A stretch of 61,419 nt of DNA, taken from contig CAUYUJ010006535.1 in NCBI GenBank assembly GCA_963575745.1, positions 32,501 through 93,919 on the forward strand. The letters are read 5' to 3'. Within the stretch, counting starts at the first letter, position 1, and every line of letters begins with the position of its first letter. Source of the stretch: Prorocentrum cordatum (taxonomy: Eukaryota; Sar; Dinophyceae; Prorocentrales; Prorocentraceae). Positions 29,506 through 40,704 of the stretch are shown here, one piece after another. A program made the position numbers and the translations under genes. The notes under the pieces were generated by a model. That model was given only the letters and a program-made list of their open reading frames with translations. It was not told where the DNA came from and ran no database searches.

Positions 29506-31267
29506 TATATATATATATATATATATTCTGCACACTCGCCCATCCTAAATATGAGATCATACCATCCCAGGCAGGCCGGTTTCCCCCCTCGGAGGTTCCT
29601 TTGTAAAAAACATTATGCGGTGACATTTTTTGTTCTACCATAACACTGTTTCGCGAATCCCTTGCAAAAAATGGGACGATGTGCACACGCGCGCGTCGTC
29701 GCGCGCGCATGCCGAAATCCTTCAAAAACCTTCGGTGCTGGAAGGACTTCGCAATCGAGTTTCCAAAAAGCATACAAAAACACAGGGTTTCGCAACACTG
29801 GTTTGCTAAAAAAGCTTCCGCGCGAGCTCTTGCGAAATCTTAAGAAAACCATTGGTTTTTCAAGATTTTCACAACATGCTACCAAACGGGCGTCGCGCGC
29901 GCGCATGTCGAAATCTGTCGAACGCCCTTGCGCGTGTGCCGTCGCGAGAATCCTCTGCAAAAAATGGGACGAAGTGCAGACGCGCGCGTCGTCGCGCGCG
30001 TACGCCGAAATCCTTCAAAACCCATCGGTTTCGGAAGGATTTCAAAATCGCGCGTCCAAAAAACCTACAAAAACCCAAGGTTTCGCAACACGGATTTTCA
30101 ACAAAAGCGTGCGCGCGCGCGCTCTTGCGTCGTCGTCGTCGTCGTCCTCCCTCTTCCCTCGTCGTCGTCGTCGTCGCCGTCGTCGTCTTCTGTCCTTCCT
30201 CGTCGTCGTCGTCGTCTTGGCGTCGTCGTAGCTTCCGTCGTCGTTGTCGCCGTGGTCGTCTTTCCTCCCTCGTCGTCTTCGTCGTCGTCCGTCGTCGGCG
30301 TTTCGTCGTTGTCCCTCCTATTTCGTCGCCGTCGTCGTCGTCGTCGTCGTCTTCACTCCTCCCTCGTCGTTATCCTCCTCCCTCGTCGTCGTCGTCCGTC
30401 GTCGGCGTCTTGTCGTCGTCCCTCCTGTTTCGTCGCCGTCGTCGTCGTCTTCGTCGTCGTTGTCGTCGTCTTCGTCTTCCCTCCTCCCTCGTCGTTGTCG
30501 TCGTCGGCGTCGCCGTCCTTCCTCCTCCCGCGTCTTCGTCGTCGTCGCCTACGTCGTCCTGTGTCTTTCCTCGTGTTCGTCGTCGTTGTCCTCGTTGGCG
30601 TCGTCGTCGCTTCCGTCGTCGTTGTCGCCGTGGTCGTCCTTCCTCCTCCTCCCTCGTCGTCGTCGTCCGTCGTCGGCGTTTCGTCGTTGTCCCTCCTATT
30701 TTGTCGCCGTCGTCGTCGTCGTCGTCTTCACTCCTCCCTCGTCGTTATCCTCCTCCCTCGTCGTCGTCGTCCGTCGTCGGCGTCTTGTTGTCGTCCCTCC
30801 TATTTCGTCGCCGTCGTCGTCGTCTTCGTCGTCGTTGTCGTCGTCTTCGTCTCCCCTCCTCCCTCGTCGTTGTCGTCGTCGGCGTCGCCGTCCTTCCTCC
30901 TTCTTCGTCGTTCGCTTCGTCGCCGTCTTCCCTCATCCATCGTCGTTGTCGTCGTTGTCGCCGTCGTCGTCCTCCCTCCTCCCTCGTCGTCGTCTTCGTT
31001 GGCGACGTCGTCGTCGTCTTCGTCGTCGGCGTCGGCGTCGTCGTCGTCTTCGTCGACGTCGACGTCGGCGGTGTCGTCGTAGTCGGTGTCGGCGGCGCCG
31101 TCGTCGTCGTTGTCGCTGTCGTCGTCGGCGTCGGTGTCGTGGCCAAGTGCCATGTGGTACCTACCGTCACGGTCTTGTCTTAAGAAGTCTTGCGACCAAG
31201 TTGCGGGTGGGTGGGTGGGATGTTTGCGCGAGCAGTGGAGGTGGTCAGGCGCGGTGCAGGGTAGTCA
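29367..31267 (+). repeat. Large tandem unit, copy 2
   Basis: Same order as copy 1, with (AT)n at 29460-29526, hairpin monomers at about 29712-30045 and a GTC array nearly twice as long (30128-31140), which accounts for most of the length difference. It ends CCAAGTTGCGGGTGGGTGG at about 31196. Confidence 0.9.
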
Positions 31268-31356
31268 ATTCTCCTTTCTAAAAAGAGAATAATGGACTCT
31301 ACCCCCCCCCCGGCGGACTTACCGGTTCCCCATGGGATAGTATGATTTCATATATA

Positions 31357-31400
<44 letters not shown>

Positions 31401-32575
31401 CACACTCGTCCATCCTAAATATGAAATCATACCATCCCAGCTAGGCCCGTTTGCCCCCCTGAGGTTCCCTTGTAAAAAACACTATGCGGTGACATTTGCT
31501 GTTCTAACATAACACTTTTTCACGAATCCCTTGCAAAAAAATTGACGAAGTGCACACGCGCGCGTCGTCGCGCGGGCATGCCGAAATCCTTCAAAAACCT
31601 TCGGTGCTGGAAGGATTTCGCAATCGCGTTTCCAACAAAAAATACAAAAACACATGGTTTCGCAACACTGATTTGCTAAAAAAGCTTCCGCGCGAGCTCT
31701 TGCGAAATCTTAAGACAACCATAGGTTTTCCTAGATTGTCACAAAATGCTACCAAACGGGCTTCGCGCGCGCGCATGTCGAAATCTGTCGAACGCCCTTG
31801 CGCGTGTGCCGTCGCGAGAATCCTCTGCAAAAAACAGGACGAAGTGCAGACGCGCGCGTCGTCGCGGCGTATGCCGAAAACCTTCAAAACCCATCGGTTC
31901 CGGAAGGGTTTCAAAATCGTGTCAAAAAAACCTACAAAAACCCAGGGTTTCGCAACACGGATTTTCAACAAAAGCGTGCGCGCGCGCTCTTGCGTCGTCG
32001 TCGTCGTCGTCGCCGTCCTCCCTCCTCCCGCGTCGTCGTCGTCGTCGCCTACGTCGTCCTCTGTCTTTTCTCGTGTTCGTCGTCGTCGTCCTCTTTGGCG
32101 TCGTGGTCGTTTCCGTCGTCGTTGTCGCCGTGGTCGTCCTTCCTCCTCCTCCCACGTCGTCGTCGTCGTCCGTCGTCGGCGTCTCGTCGTCGTCCCTCCT
32201 ATTTCGTCGCCGTCGTCGTCGTCGTTGTCGTCGTCGTCTTCCCTCCTCCCTCGTCGTTGTCGTCGTCGGCGTCGCCGTCCTTCCTCCTTCGTCGTCGTTC
32301 GCGTCGTCGCCGTCCTCCCTCCTCCCTCGTCGTTGTCGTCGTTGTCGTCGTTGTCGCCGTCGTCGTCCTTCCTCCTCCCTCGTCGTCGCCTTCGTTGGCG
32401 TCGTCGTCGTCGTCTTCGTCGTCGTCGGCGTCGGCGTCGTTGTCGTCGTCGAAGTCGTCGGAGACGTCGTCGGTGTCGTCCTAGTCGTTGTCGTCGGTGT
32501 CGTCGTAGTCGGTCTGAACAGGTTTTGCAAACCAAGTTGCGGGTGGGTGGGTGGGATGTTTGCACGAGCAGTGGA
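31268..32575 (+). repeat. Large tandem unit, copy 3
   Basis: Same order again: (AT)n at 31352-31399, hairpin monomers at about 31580-31915, GTC array 31995-32500, and end CCAAGTTGCGGGTGGGTGG at about 32532. The hairpin region is slightly more diverged than in copy 2. Confidence 0.9.
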
Positions 32576-33490
32576 GAGGACAGCTTCAAGACAGTCAAAG
32601 TGGATTACACCGCATAGTTTGCACCGCATAGCTTGCACCACATAGCTTGCACCACAGAGATGGCGCCACATAGTTTGCATCACAAAGATTGCATCACATA
32701 GTATGCTAGAACGCACCGTTTGGGGTCCACGCTGGCTAACATCTGTGTACCCCCCTCCCACACCGGCCTCCACCAACCCACAACAGGAATCAGCTTGTGA
32801 TTGAGGGACACTTCGCGTATCACTACAAGCCATCCAGAAACGATGTCCACGCGAGGTATTTGGATGAGGAGTTTGAAGGAGGGGAGGAGGAGGAGCAGGA
32901 GGAGGAGGAGGAGAAGGAGAGCAAGGAGAAGCAGGAGCGGGAAGAGAACCAGCAGGAGGCGGAGGAGGAGGAGGCGGAGGGGAGGAAGTCTCGAGCGGGA
33001 GCGCTGGTTTTGTTAGGACGGCGGCTTTCGGCGGCGAGCAAGAAGACCAGCCCTGAGTAGAAAAGGAGGAAGTCTCGAGCGGGAGCGTTGTTGTTGGGGG
33101 GCCGGTTTTGGCGGTCCCCCAAAACCGCTCGAGCGCGAGCCTCATTCTCAATGAAAATGTAGCTGGCGCCTCGGCGAGAGCGCCAGGGCGCCTGTAAGGG
33201 GTCCAACAATAAAAACTGTTAAGAAATTGTTGACGCTTCGCGTATCCCCACCAGCCCATCCAGAAACGATGCTCAGGGGAGTTAAGGTGATCAGGGAAGT
33301 CGGGGAGCATGCAGAATAACAAAGGGCGGGGGAAGCTGTCACAGACCCCGAGAGGGGGAGGATGGAAGAGGAGTCGTCGTCGTCGTCGTCGGAGGAGGAG
33401 GAGGAGGGGGAAGAGGAGGAGGAGGAGGAGGAGGAGGAGGACGGAGAAGGAGGAAGAATCGGAGGAGGAGGAGGAGGAGGGGAAGGAGCT
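32576..33490. other. ATTGCACC-type repeat, GGA/GAG tract, unassigned
   Basis: TTGCACCACATAG units lie at 32600-32705 and a GGA/GAG-rich tract at 32875-32985. GGAAGTCTCGAGCGGGAGCG occurs twice (about 32983 and 33068). A GGA tract lies at 33400-33480. No gene is recognised. Confidence 0.6.
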
Positions 33491-34060
33491 TCTTGGGGGT
33501 CTTTTGAGGGCCTCTTGGAGGGCTTTTTGGGCGCCTTGGGGCATCTTGGGCGCCTCTTGGGACCCTCTTGAGGCGCTCTGGGGAGCCTTCGGGGCGCTTT
33601 TGGGGCCATCTTGGAGGGAGTCGATCAAACAAGAGGGGGGGTTTAATTAGCGCCCCCCCTCGGAAGCCCCTAAAATCGCCTCTTGGACCCCTCTTGGAAC
33701 GCTCTTGGAGTGCTCTTGGGCGCTCTTGGGGCCGTCTTGGGGCTCTTTTGGGGCTCTCTTGGGGCCCTCTTGGGCCATCTTGGAGCCATCTCCAGGCCTC
33801 GGATAGCCATCGGAAGCGAAAAGGCGAGAAAGCAAAAATCATTGATTTTCCTTAGGTTTTGGGACGATTTTGGCCTCTTCGGGGCCTCCTTGGGGAGCTG
33901 TTTGGCCACTTGGAGTTATCTTGGGGCCGTCTTTGGGCTTCTTGGAACCATCTTAGGAGCCATCGTGAGCGATCTTGCGCTATCTTGAGCCATCTTGGAG
34001 CTCATCTTGGGTTCTCTGAGGCGCTCTTGGAGCCGTCTTGGGCCATCTTGGACGCTCTAA
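33490..34060 (+). repeat. 11-bp minisatellite, locus 4 (clearest)
   Basis: Between about 33690 and 33800 the units are easily read: CGCTCTTGGGG, CCGTCTTGGGG, CTCTCTTGGGG, CCCTCTTGGG, CCATCTTGGAG. The surrounding DNA is more diverged. Confidence 0.85.
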
Positions 34061-34929
34061 CTACCCGCGGCCCCCCCCGTCCAGGTCCAGGGGAGGGGGT
34101 AGGGGGAGGGGTAAACCCCTCCCCAAGGGGGAAGAGGGAGGGGTGGAAGAGGATCTGTTCTAGACCACCTACGCCCAGAGGGCTGGTGGGATTAACATTC
34201 AACAGCAGCAACTACAACAACGACGCAAGAAGCATAATCTTCACCACGGATCCCCACTATATCCACGCACCCAGGGACAATGAATGACCGGTCGGCCCCT
34301 TCACTCTGATATAAGTACAGGTGTATGTTTGAGCTGGTCTTAGACCAACCTTTACTGGCACCTTGCCCTACTATAGCTCGACTACTGTGGGTTAGCTTGC
34401 TTCCGCCCAGCTCAAGCCCGCCTGGGTTCAGCGTAGCCAAGCTCGGCAGTATTGAAATGACGGTGTCGTGGATGATTCGATTCAGTTTCGTTTCACTTGC
34501 GGTTCGCCTTGGCATGACCAGGCGAAACGCAGATGCGTCGGCTGGAGGGGTTCTTGGTTTGGCATGGTTATGTTTTCGCGAGCCCAGACAGCATGGACAT
34601 CAATGTGTTTCGACAGGTTTTGCAGGACCGCACGAGTTCCGCGCAGTCTTCGCGTATGAGGACAGAGCACGAGGTGTCACGAATGAATGTTATAACGCCC
34701 GTCAAACTTAGCAAGTAGATTACGCTCATCTTCGCGGTCTTGCTGTTTTTGCGGTCATCTGTCAGCCCACGTTCCCCCTTTCCATGTATTTCTCGCGTTC
34801 GCATACCATCAAGGTACACCCTGTCCCCCGCAGGTATGGTGGCTCAGTCTTTGTTTGCACATAGGCAAAGTTGCTGTCAGGCAGACCCACCTACACATGG
34901 TATCTGCCTCCACTGCCAGAAATATATTG
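34060..34929. other. Unassigned upstream flank of ceramidase
   Basis: Moderate-GC, non-repetitive DNA with short frames only. An upstream exon or 5' leader could lie here, but no splice partner was found. Confidence 0.4.
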
Positions 34930-35324
34930 ATGATGTTTCTGGCACTTACCACGACGATGTATTTAGCCCCCGTGGGGAAGAGAGACGGTGGACTCCGGAG
35001 AAAATCCGTCCGTAATGGGTTTTGGGGCCCACCGACTGCTGATTTCGATTGGTGCGAAAAGAACTATCCCTACTCCGAGGGCTTGATCAGGTATATTGCG
35101 GAGCCCTGGAACACGCTGTCGAACCTCATATGGCAGCCACTCTCTGTGTACACAGGGCAGGGACTGAGGCAATGCGGTATGTTGGATGCCCAAGCCGTGC
35201 GCACCCTGGCGCTCACTATGTTGATTTCGGGCTGGAAATAGACAAATACGATCAGTCTAGACCGATACGGAGGTTGGGGCTGAGGACACCTCACACAAGA
35301 ATCGTCATCACTTCGCACCGCATT

Positions 35325-35388
<64 letters not shown>

Positions 35389-35394
35389 TTCATC

Positions 35395-35481
<87 letters not shown>

Positions 35482-37091
35482 ATCGTCATCATCGTCATCG
35501 TCGTCGTCATTACTCACATTGCTGTCTCGGGCAACCGTGTCGTCAGAAAAACATTCACACCTTGTTTCAGTCATACCGAACATCAAGTTTAATTATAGGC
35601 GTGTCCGTTGGACACCACTGCACAACGATTGAGACTATCGCTACTGTTGCTAATAGTACCGCCACTGCTTTCACTAGGACTACAGCTACTAGCAGGGCTG
35701 CTGCTAGCCACTACCGCTACTAAGCCGTCCTGGTCCATAACTCGAACACTTTTGTTTGAGTCCGCGGGCGCCACGTGGTCCAAGACAGTTAGGCGCTGTT
35801 CAAGCAAGCGGTGGGGTACACCGGGAGCGAATTGAGGCACAAGGCGAAAGAGACCAGAGCGCGAGAGGGGAAGAGGGAGGAGCCCGATCAGACCAAGACA
35901 GCGGGAACGGGGGCATAACTCGAACACATTTGAGCATCGAAGTATATGTGCAGCGTGTACCCAGCGTGCCTCTCCCGATTCCTTGGAGGCGCACGTCCTT
36001 GCGAGCATGGGGGGGTTTTACCTATTGGCACAATGGAACACCATGGGACATCGCAGACACCCCGTCAGACACAACTGGATATCTCTGGAGACATTGCCAG
36101 ACGCCCCGTTGGACACCGCATGAGGTCACAAGACGTTAAATAAGACACCCCGCCAGTACAGAGCAATAGAAGGAGGAGCAGCAGTAAGTATGGCTCGACG
36201 GCGCCCAGAAGAAGGTCCTCAGCGCACACAGCGTCGCAACCACGACACGCAGTGCATGACACGATCACGAAACACAGGTTCTTCTCAGGGATGGTCTCAG
36301 AGAAGGTCTCATACCCCTAATCTCCAATGCGAGGTGTTTCCACCCGCTACCGAGCTCTTCTTGTCCATCTCAGATTGGATGATGAGATGGAAGGGAGACG
36401 GTGAAAGGTCTTCTCGGTAGGTTGATTTCTCAGCCCTGTGATTGGAACTGGCTCATTCGTCTTCCACGCCACGTTGCGGTACGAGGCCCAGCTCCTTGAT
36501 GAGTTACCCATGTCCGGCTTCGTACTGCACACGGCGTGGTACGGCCATCACCGGTTGCGCGGGCAAATTGGCGTGAATCCCAGGGGGCAGACCAGCAATG
36601 GTTCGTGGGCTTGTTTGGCTTTCTTCCTGTCGCTCATTCCGTGGATGTTTCTGACCAGTCGAGATTCTACGATGCACGCTTTGGGGCGGGTCGTAATGGT
36701 TTTGTCGTTCACAGCATGCTTTGTTTCGTTAGGTTATACTTCGACAAAGATGGCCGAGGAGATCCAGTTGGTGGCCCCCGAGAAGCATGGAAATGAAATC
36801 AGGTTGTTCCACAGTGTTGTCTTCGGCGCCTGCGTCTGCGCGATCGTGGCGTGGATCACTGACAGCCTGCATTGCGACGCCTGGCAGGATCTCCCCCTGG
36901 GGCTGCCGTACCCACAGCTGCATGCCACGATGTGGCACAACCTCATACTGCTGACGGCCCTCGGACTTGTACTGCTCCAGGCGCAGCACCGGCAGGTGTT
37001 CCAGGTCTGCGGTGGCAGCCGCGAGGCCTTCCAGAAAGAGTTAGAGCGTGGGCGTGGGATTATTTCAAAGCTTCCAGGATTTGGCAGGTGA
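34930..37091 (+). CDS. Alkaline ceramidase (two exons)
   Basis: The membrane enzyme splits ceramide into sphingosine and fatty acid. Exon 1 (34930-35219) has FWGPPTADFDWCEKNYPYSE and RYIAEPWNTLSNL, the N-terminal signature of the alkaline ceramidase family. Exon 2 (36434-37091) has IGTGSFVFHATL and QLLDELPM, carrying the expected Ser, His and Asp, then several hydrophobic helices, and WITDSLHCDAW with QLHATMWHNL, the paired His that bind zinc. Joining 35219 to 36434 (GT-AG, 1214 nt) gives LALTIPVIGTGS in frame. The product is about 315 residues, somewhat longer than the usual 260-280, so the start among the ATGs at 34930/34933 is uncertain. All catalytic residues that I know for the family are present, so the gene looks functional. 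Confidence 0.88.
35220..36433 (+). other. Ceramidase intron with CAT microsatellite
   Basis: GT-AG intron of 1214 nt. GTTGATTTC is repeated at its first bases (35220-35228) and just before the acceptor (36421-36429). (CAT)n fills 35328-35510. The remainder is unassigned. Confidence 0.75.
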
Positions 37092-38096
37092 GCGAGCTCT
37101 CGCGAGAGCCCAGACAAACAGTTCTCGATGTTATGTGCTCCACCGTCCTGGCTAAAAGGACCCAGGTGGGCATTTCCTCACGGGGCCTTTTTGCCCCTTC
37201 GCTCCCTCGTGCTCCCCCCTTGTCATGCTGGCTGGACTGGCCAGCATGCTTGAGTTTTCCATACCTTGGTAGATTTCTTCCCGTTCCACTTGCGATGTTC
37301 TTTCGAATCGGCTCACGGCTAGTAGACGAAAGCCAGCTGCTGATCGGCGAAAGGGCCGTCGCGCAACGGACCATGTAATACCAGAGGAGGCATTAACCAA
37401 GCATGGCCGCGAGGGCTGCTTAGGAAAAGGAAAAACGGGTCGCCTCCCCCCAGACATCGTCTGCACTTGAGAGGTTGAGGGTGACAGTCTGCGGCTGGTG
37501 GCGCTTGTAGTTCCCCTGGCTGTATTGTCCCAGGGGGAGGGTCCGTTCTCAGTGGCAACGTCCACTGCGTTGCACCTGGTTCTCTCTTGCATCATATTCC
37601 CCAGACAGTGCCTCCACTTTGGGGATCTTCCTCCGGTTACCTGAGAAATTGACTGGGTTTGCCGATGTTGGTGCCCGGTCGCGAGCGCCTCGTGGGCGCC
37701 CCACCCGTGCGCTCGGTGATCCGCTGAGGCTCGGCTTGGTGCCGAGTTGATGCCCAGGCGTGGCCCCCCCGTGCGCTCGGTGCCCGGCTGGTGTCTCTTG
37801 CCGTGGCGCCCTTCGCGGGCGCCGCCTGCGCTCAGAGTGGCTCTGCCACGGGGCCGCCGGGTGTCCGGATGCCGCCCGCTCGTGTGCGCCGCTTGGGCGC
37901 CCCGTGGGCTCCCCTTGCGCTGGCTGGGCTCGCCGAGGCCCGGGCCGGTGTCCAGCTGGTGCCCGACCGCGGGCGCCTCGTGGGCGCCCTGTGCGCTGGG
38001 TGGCCACATGGCCTGCACCACGTCGTTTCCGCCACGTGGGCGGCGCCCGAAGCCCGAGGGGCGGCGACGGGGGCCTCGGGCGCGCGGTCGTCGGCG
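37092..38096. repeat. Unassigned, then GC-rich degenerate repeat
   Basis: 37092-37670 shows no gene. From 37675 to about 38020 phrases such as GAGCGCCTCGTGGGCGCCC and CGTGCGCTCGGTG recur irregularly. This could be 5' flank of the lipase; the lipase frame is open through part of it. Confidence 0.5.
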
Positions 38097-39593
38097 ATGG
38101 CCCGCGGCCGCCGCGGCCGCGCCCGCCACGGGGCAGCCCTGGCGGCGCGCGGCGGGGCGGCCCTGGGGGCGGCGTGCGCGGCCCTGTGCGGCCCGGCCCT
38201 GCCCGCCGCGCTGCTCCGCGCCGCCAGGCCCCTCCGCTCTGCGCCGCGGGGCCGCGGCCCCTCCGCGGCGCGCGGCGCTCGGCGGGGGCCGTCGGCCGCG
38301 CGGGCGCGCGCGCACGCGGAGCCGTCGTCGGCGCAGGGTCCGGGTGGGGCGGCGCCGCAGGACGGGGCGGCGGTGGCCGAGAGGCTGCGGCTGGACGCGG
38401 AGTTCTTGGCCCGGGCGGCCGGGTTCCCGGAGCTGCTGGACCATTCGGTGGCCGGCTACCTGAGCTCCTGGGTCTACAGTCAGAGCGAGCACCAGCCTGG
38501 CACCCGCGTGAGGGTCCCTTGCGACGCGGGCGAGCTGAGTCTGCAGGTGCACGACGTGTACGAGGACCCCACGGCCGGCGTCACGTCCAGGCTGGCGGCC
38601 GTCACTGCCAGATACCCAGACGCCCGCAAGGTCTTGTTCTTGGTCTTCAAGGGCACGTCCAGCCTCACGGACTTCGTTGTCGACGTCTCCCTGGTCCCGA
38701 ACTACGCGCCGTTCATGCGCGCCTTCGGGGACAACGTGAGCTTTGTCCACCAGGGGGTTTACCATGGCATCGAGCAGCTCGGCATACGATATTCTGACAA
38801 GCTGTTTGAGCTGTTATGCCAGGAGCAGCGCGCAGGTATAGATGGTGTCATCGTCACGGGCCACTCGCTCGGCGGAATGTACGCCAAGGCGTTCATGCTG
38901 GACGTCTTCTTCCACGAGCGGGGCGCCAGGTCAGGGGCCTCTCCGCTGGGGCGGGAGCTCAGGGCATTGTCGAGGGCCTGGCGCTGGCTGAGGAGGCTGG
39001 AGCACAGGGCACACTCCCTGGCAGACCACAGGCTGCTGAGGAAGGCCCACTGCGTGACGTTTGGCGCCCCGTCCGTGTTCGGCACCCACCCCTCCGGCCC
39101 AGCGACGCCGAGGAGGGACCTGGCGGCGTTCATGCAGCAGCGCGCGATCAACTACGTGCACGAGGAGGACCCGTGCCCCCGCGCGTGGGCGCATCTCGAC
39201 GTGGAGTGCTTCCTCTCGGAGCTCTTCCCGCAGGCCGTGAGGAGCTGGCTGCCCGCCCGGCGCGCCCAGCTGCTCATCTCCCTGACGCGCCCGCTCTCCG
39301 ACTTCCTCGCGCGGCAACTCAAGGCCAGGACCTGGTGGCAGATGTTCACGAGGATCAGCCTGGACACCTCACGCCAGTACCGCGAGCTGTCGGCTGTGCG
39401 CTTCCTCACCCGCGGGGCGCGCCGCGACTGGAGGGAGATGCGCGGCTCGGGCAACCTCAAGGATCACCTCCTTCCCGGGTACATGGACTGCCTTCGGCGT
39501 TCGGCGGCGTGCGGCGGCAGCGCGTCTGCTCGCGTGTTCGGCGAGGGAGGGCGGCCCGTGGAGTGGAAGCGGAGTCGTCGCAAACGGAAGTGA
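38097..39593 (+). CDS. Class 3 (alpha/beta-hydrolase) lipase
   Basis: A 498-residue intronless frame. VLFLVFKGTSSLTDFVVDV is the oxyanion strand of class 3 lipases. VTGHSLGGMYAK holds the nucleophile Ser at residue 257 (codon 38865). AHCVTFGAPSVFG is the next core strand. NYVHEEDPCPR gives the likely Asp (residue 358) and LKDHLLPGYMDCL the likely His (457), so the triad is complete. The chosen ATG opens a basic then Ala/Leu-rich N-terminus that could be a signal or transit peptide; the frame is open upstream to 37791 but reads as repeat. It should hydrolyse acylglycerols or related esters; the substrate cannot be told. An A-rich stretch starts about 12 bases after the stop (39605-39632). Confidence 0.9.
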   Translation: MARGRRGRARHGAALAARGGAALGAACAALCGPALPAALLRAARPLRSAPRGRGPSAARGARRGPSAARARAHAEPSSAQGPGGAAPQDGAAVAERLRLDAEFLARAAGFPELLDHSVAGYLSSWVYSQSEHQPGTRVRVPCDAGELSLQVHDVYEDPTAGVTSRLAAVTARYPDARKVLFLVFKGTSSLTDFVVDVSLVPNYAPFMRAFGDNVSFVHQGVYHGIEQLGIRYSDKLFELLCQEQRAGIDGVIVTGHSLGGMYAKAFMLDVFFHERGARSGASPLGRELRALSRAWRWLRRLEHRAHSLADHRLLRKAHCVTFGAPSVFGTHPSGPATPRRDLAAFMQQRAINYVHEEDPCPRAWAHLDVECFLSELFPQAVRSWLPARRAQLLISLTRPLSDFLARQLKARTWWQMFTRISLDTSRQYRELSAVRFLTRGARRDWREMRGSGNLKDHLLPGYMDCLRRSAACGGSASARVFGEGGRPVEWKRSRRKRK

Positions 39594-39729
39594 CCGCCCG
39601 ATCCAAACAAAAATCAAATAACAAAAAAAACGTTTACACCACATTCTCGCACCACATGCGTTCTCATTCCAAATAAGAAGAAAGTGAAACCGGGGCGACC
39701 CCAACTAGGGGAACGTTTCCTATTACATG

Positions 39730-40015
39730 GGAGCAGTGCTTGGCATTGCTCGGCATTGCTTGGCACTGCTCGACATGAGGCACTGGGGCGCGAAACCAGG
39801 GGAGCCCGGGGCTTGGCATTGATTGGCATAGTTCGGCATTGCTTGACATTGCTTGTCATTGCCTGGCATTGTTTCGCATTGCCTGGCATTGCTTCGCATG
39901 GCTTCCCATGGCTTCGCATGGCTTCGCATTGCTTGGCATCGCTTGGCATTGCGTGGCATTGGTTCGCATTGCTTCGCAGTGCTTCCCATTGTTTCGCATT
40001 GCGTGGCATGAGGCA
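39730..40015 (+). repeat. 10-bp minisatellite (GCATTGCTTG)
   Basis: Tandem 10-bp words such as GCATTGCTTG, GCATTGCTCG and GCATGGCTTC. The reverse frames read as Asn/Ala/Lys/Gln/Met repeats and are not genes. Confidence 0.9.
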
Positions 40016-40189
40016 CCAGGGGTGGGAAACCCGGGGAATCCCCAGGCAACGGGCAAAGTAGCCTTAGGAGGCACCGGGGGCGGGGATCTTGGGGAACCTT
40101 CGAGCAACGGCAAAGTAACCCCTGGAGGCACCAACCTCTAACCAAGTAAATGACACTTGAGGCGAGCCTAATTGAGGAATGAGACTTTA

Positions 40190-40700
40190 CCACCCTGATC
40201 GACCAACCCCAGACTTATCGCATCGCCTTGGGATAATCCATGGTAGTACGATTTACGATTCTGCACCACCGCTCATTTCCCACATGAAATCAGACCATCC
40301 CTGAACAAGCTGCTATTGACCCCCCCACTCATCCCTGTTAAGTCACACCATGCGCGTACATTCGCGCAGTTCCAAAGATCATGTTGCAACAAAGTTCTGC
40401 AATTATTCAACTAACGTCGCACGCGTGCGCACTTGTCGAGACCGCACCATACACATCAATGGTGCAAGCTTTAGAGCATCAACACATGCTCCTCGGAAAT
40501 CTTGAAGATGTTCTGCCAGGAAAAAAAGAAGAAAAAAGTTCACCACGCGGCGCGTCTGCATTGATTGAGCACGCGCCCCCGCGCACAAAAAGCCGTATCA
40601 AACACTGCCGTGTGGACCACGCGCGCAGGCGCGCGCCGCCACGCGCGCGTGCGTCGAAATCCTGTCAAAACCACTGGCCACCGACGCATTCGAAAGTATA
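40190..40700 (+). repeat. Diverged relative of the 28-32 kb tandem unit
   Basis: Same order of weaker matches: a TTGGGATAATCCATGGTAG start like CTGGGATAGTATAATTTCA, ATGAAATCAGACCATCCC, CACACCATGCGCGTACATT, then CACGCGCGCGTGCGTCGAAA with TCCTGTCAAAACC, then a purine-rich microsatellite instead of GTC. Confidence 0.5.
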
Positions 40701-40704
40701 GCTC

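Noticed and set aside
27966-32575. Regular repeats that might suggest a CRISPR array
   Set aside because: Eukaryotic context, repeats of hundreds of bases, no uniform short spacers and no cas-like gene.
28204-32645. Frames of 300-440 codons rich in Val, Arg and Ser
   Set aside because: GTC-array translations present in every phase and strand of the triplicated unit.
33975-34000. CTTGAGCCATCTTGG, similar in reverse to a spliced-leader 3' half
   Set aside because: It is one unit of the 11-bp minisatellite; the resemblance is accidental.
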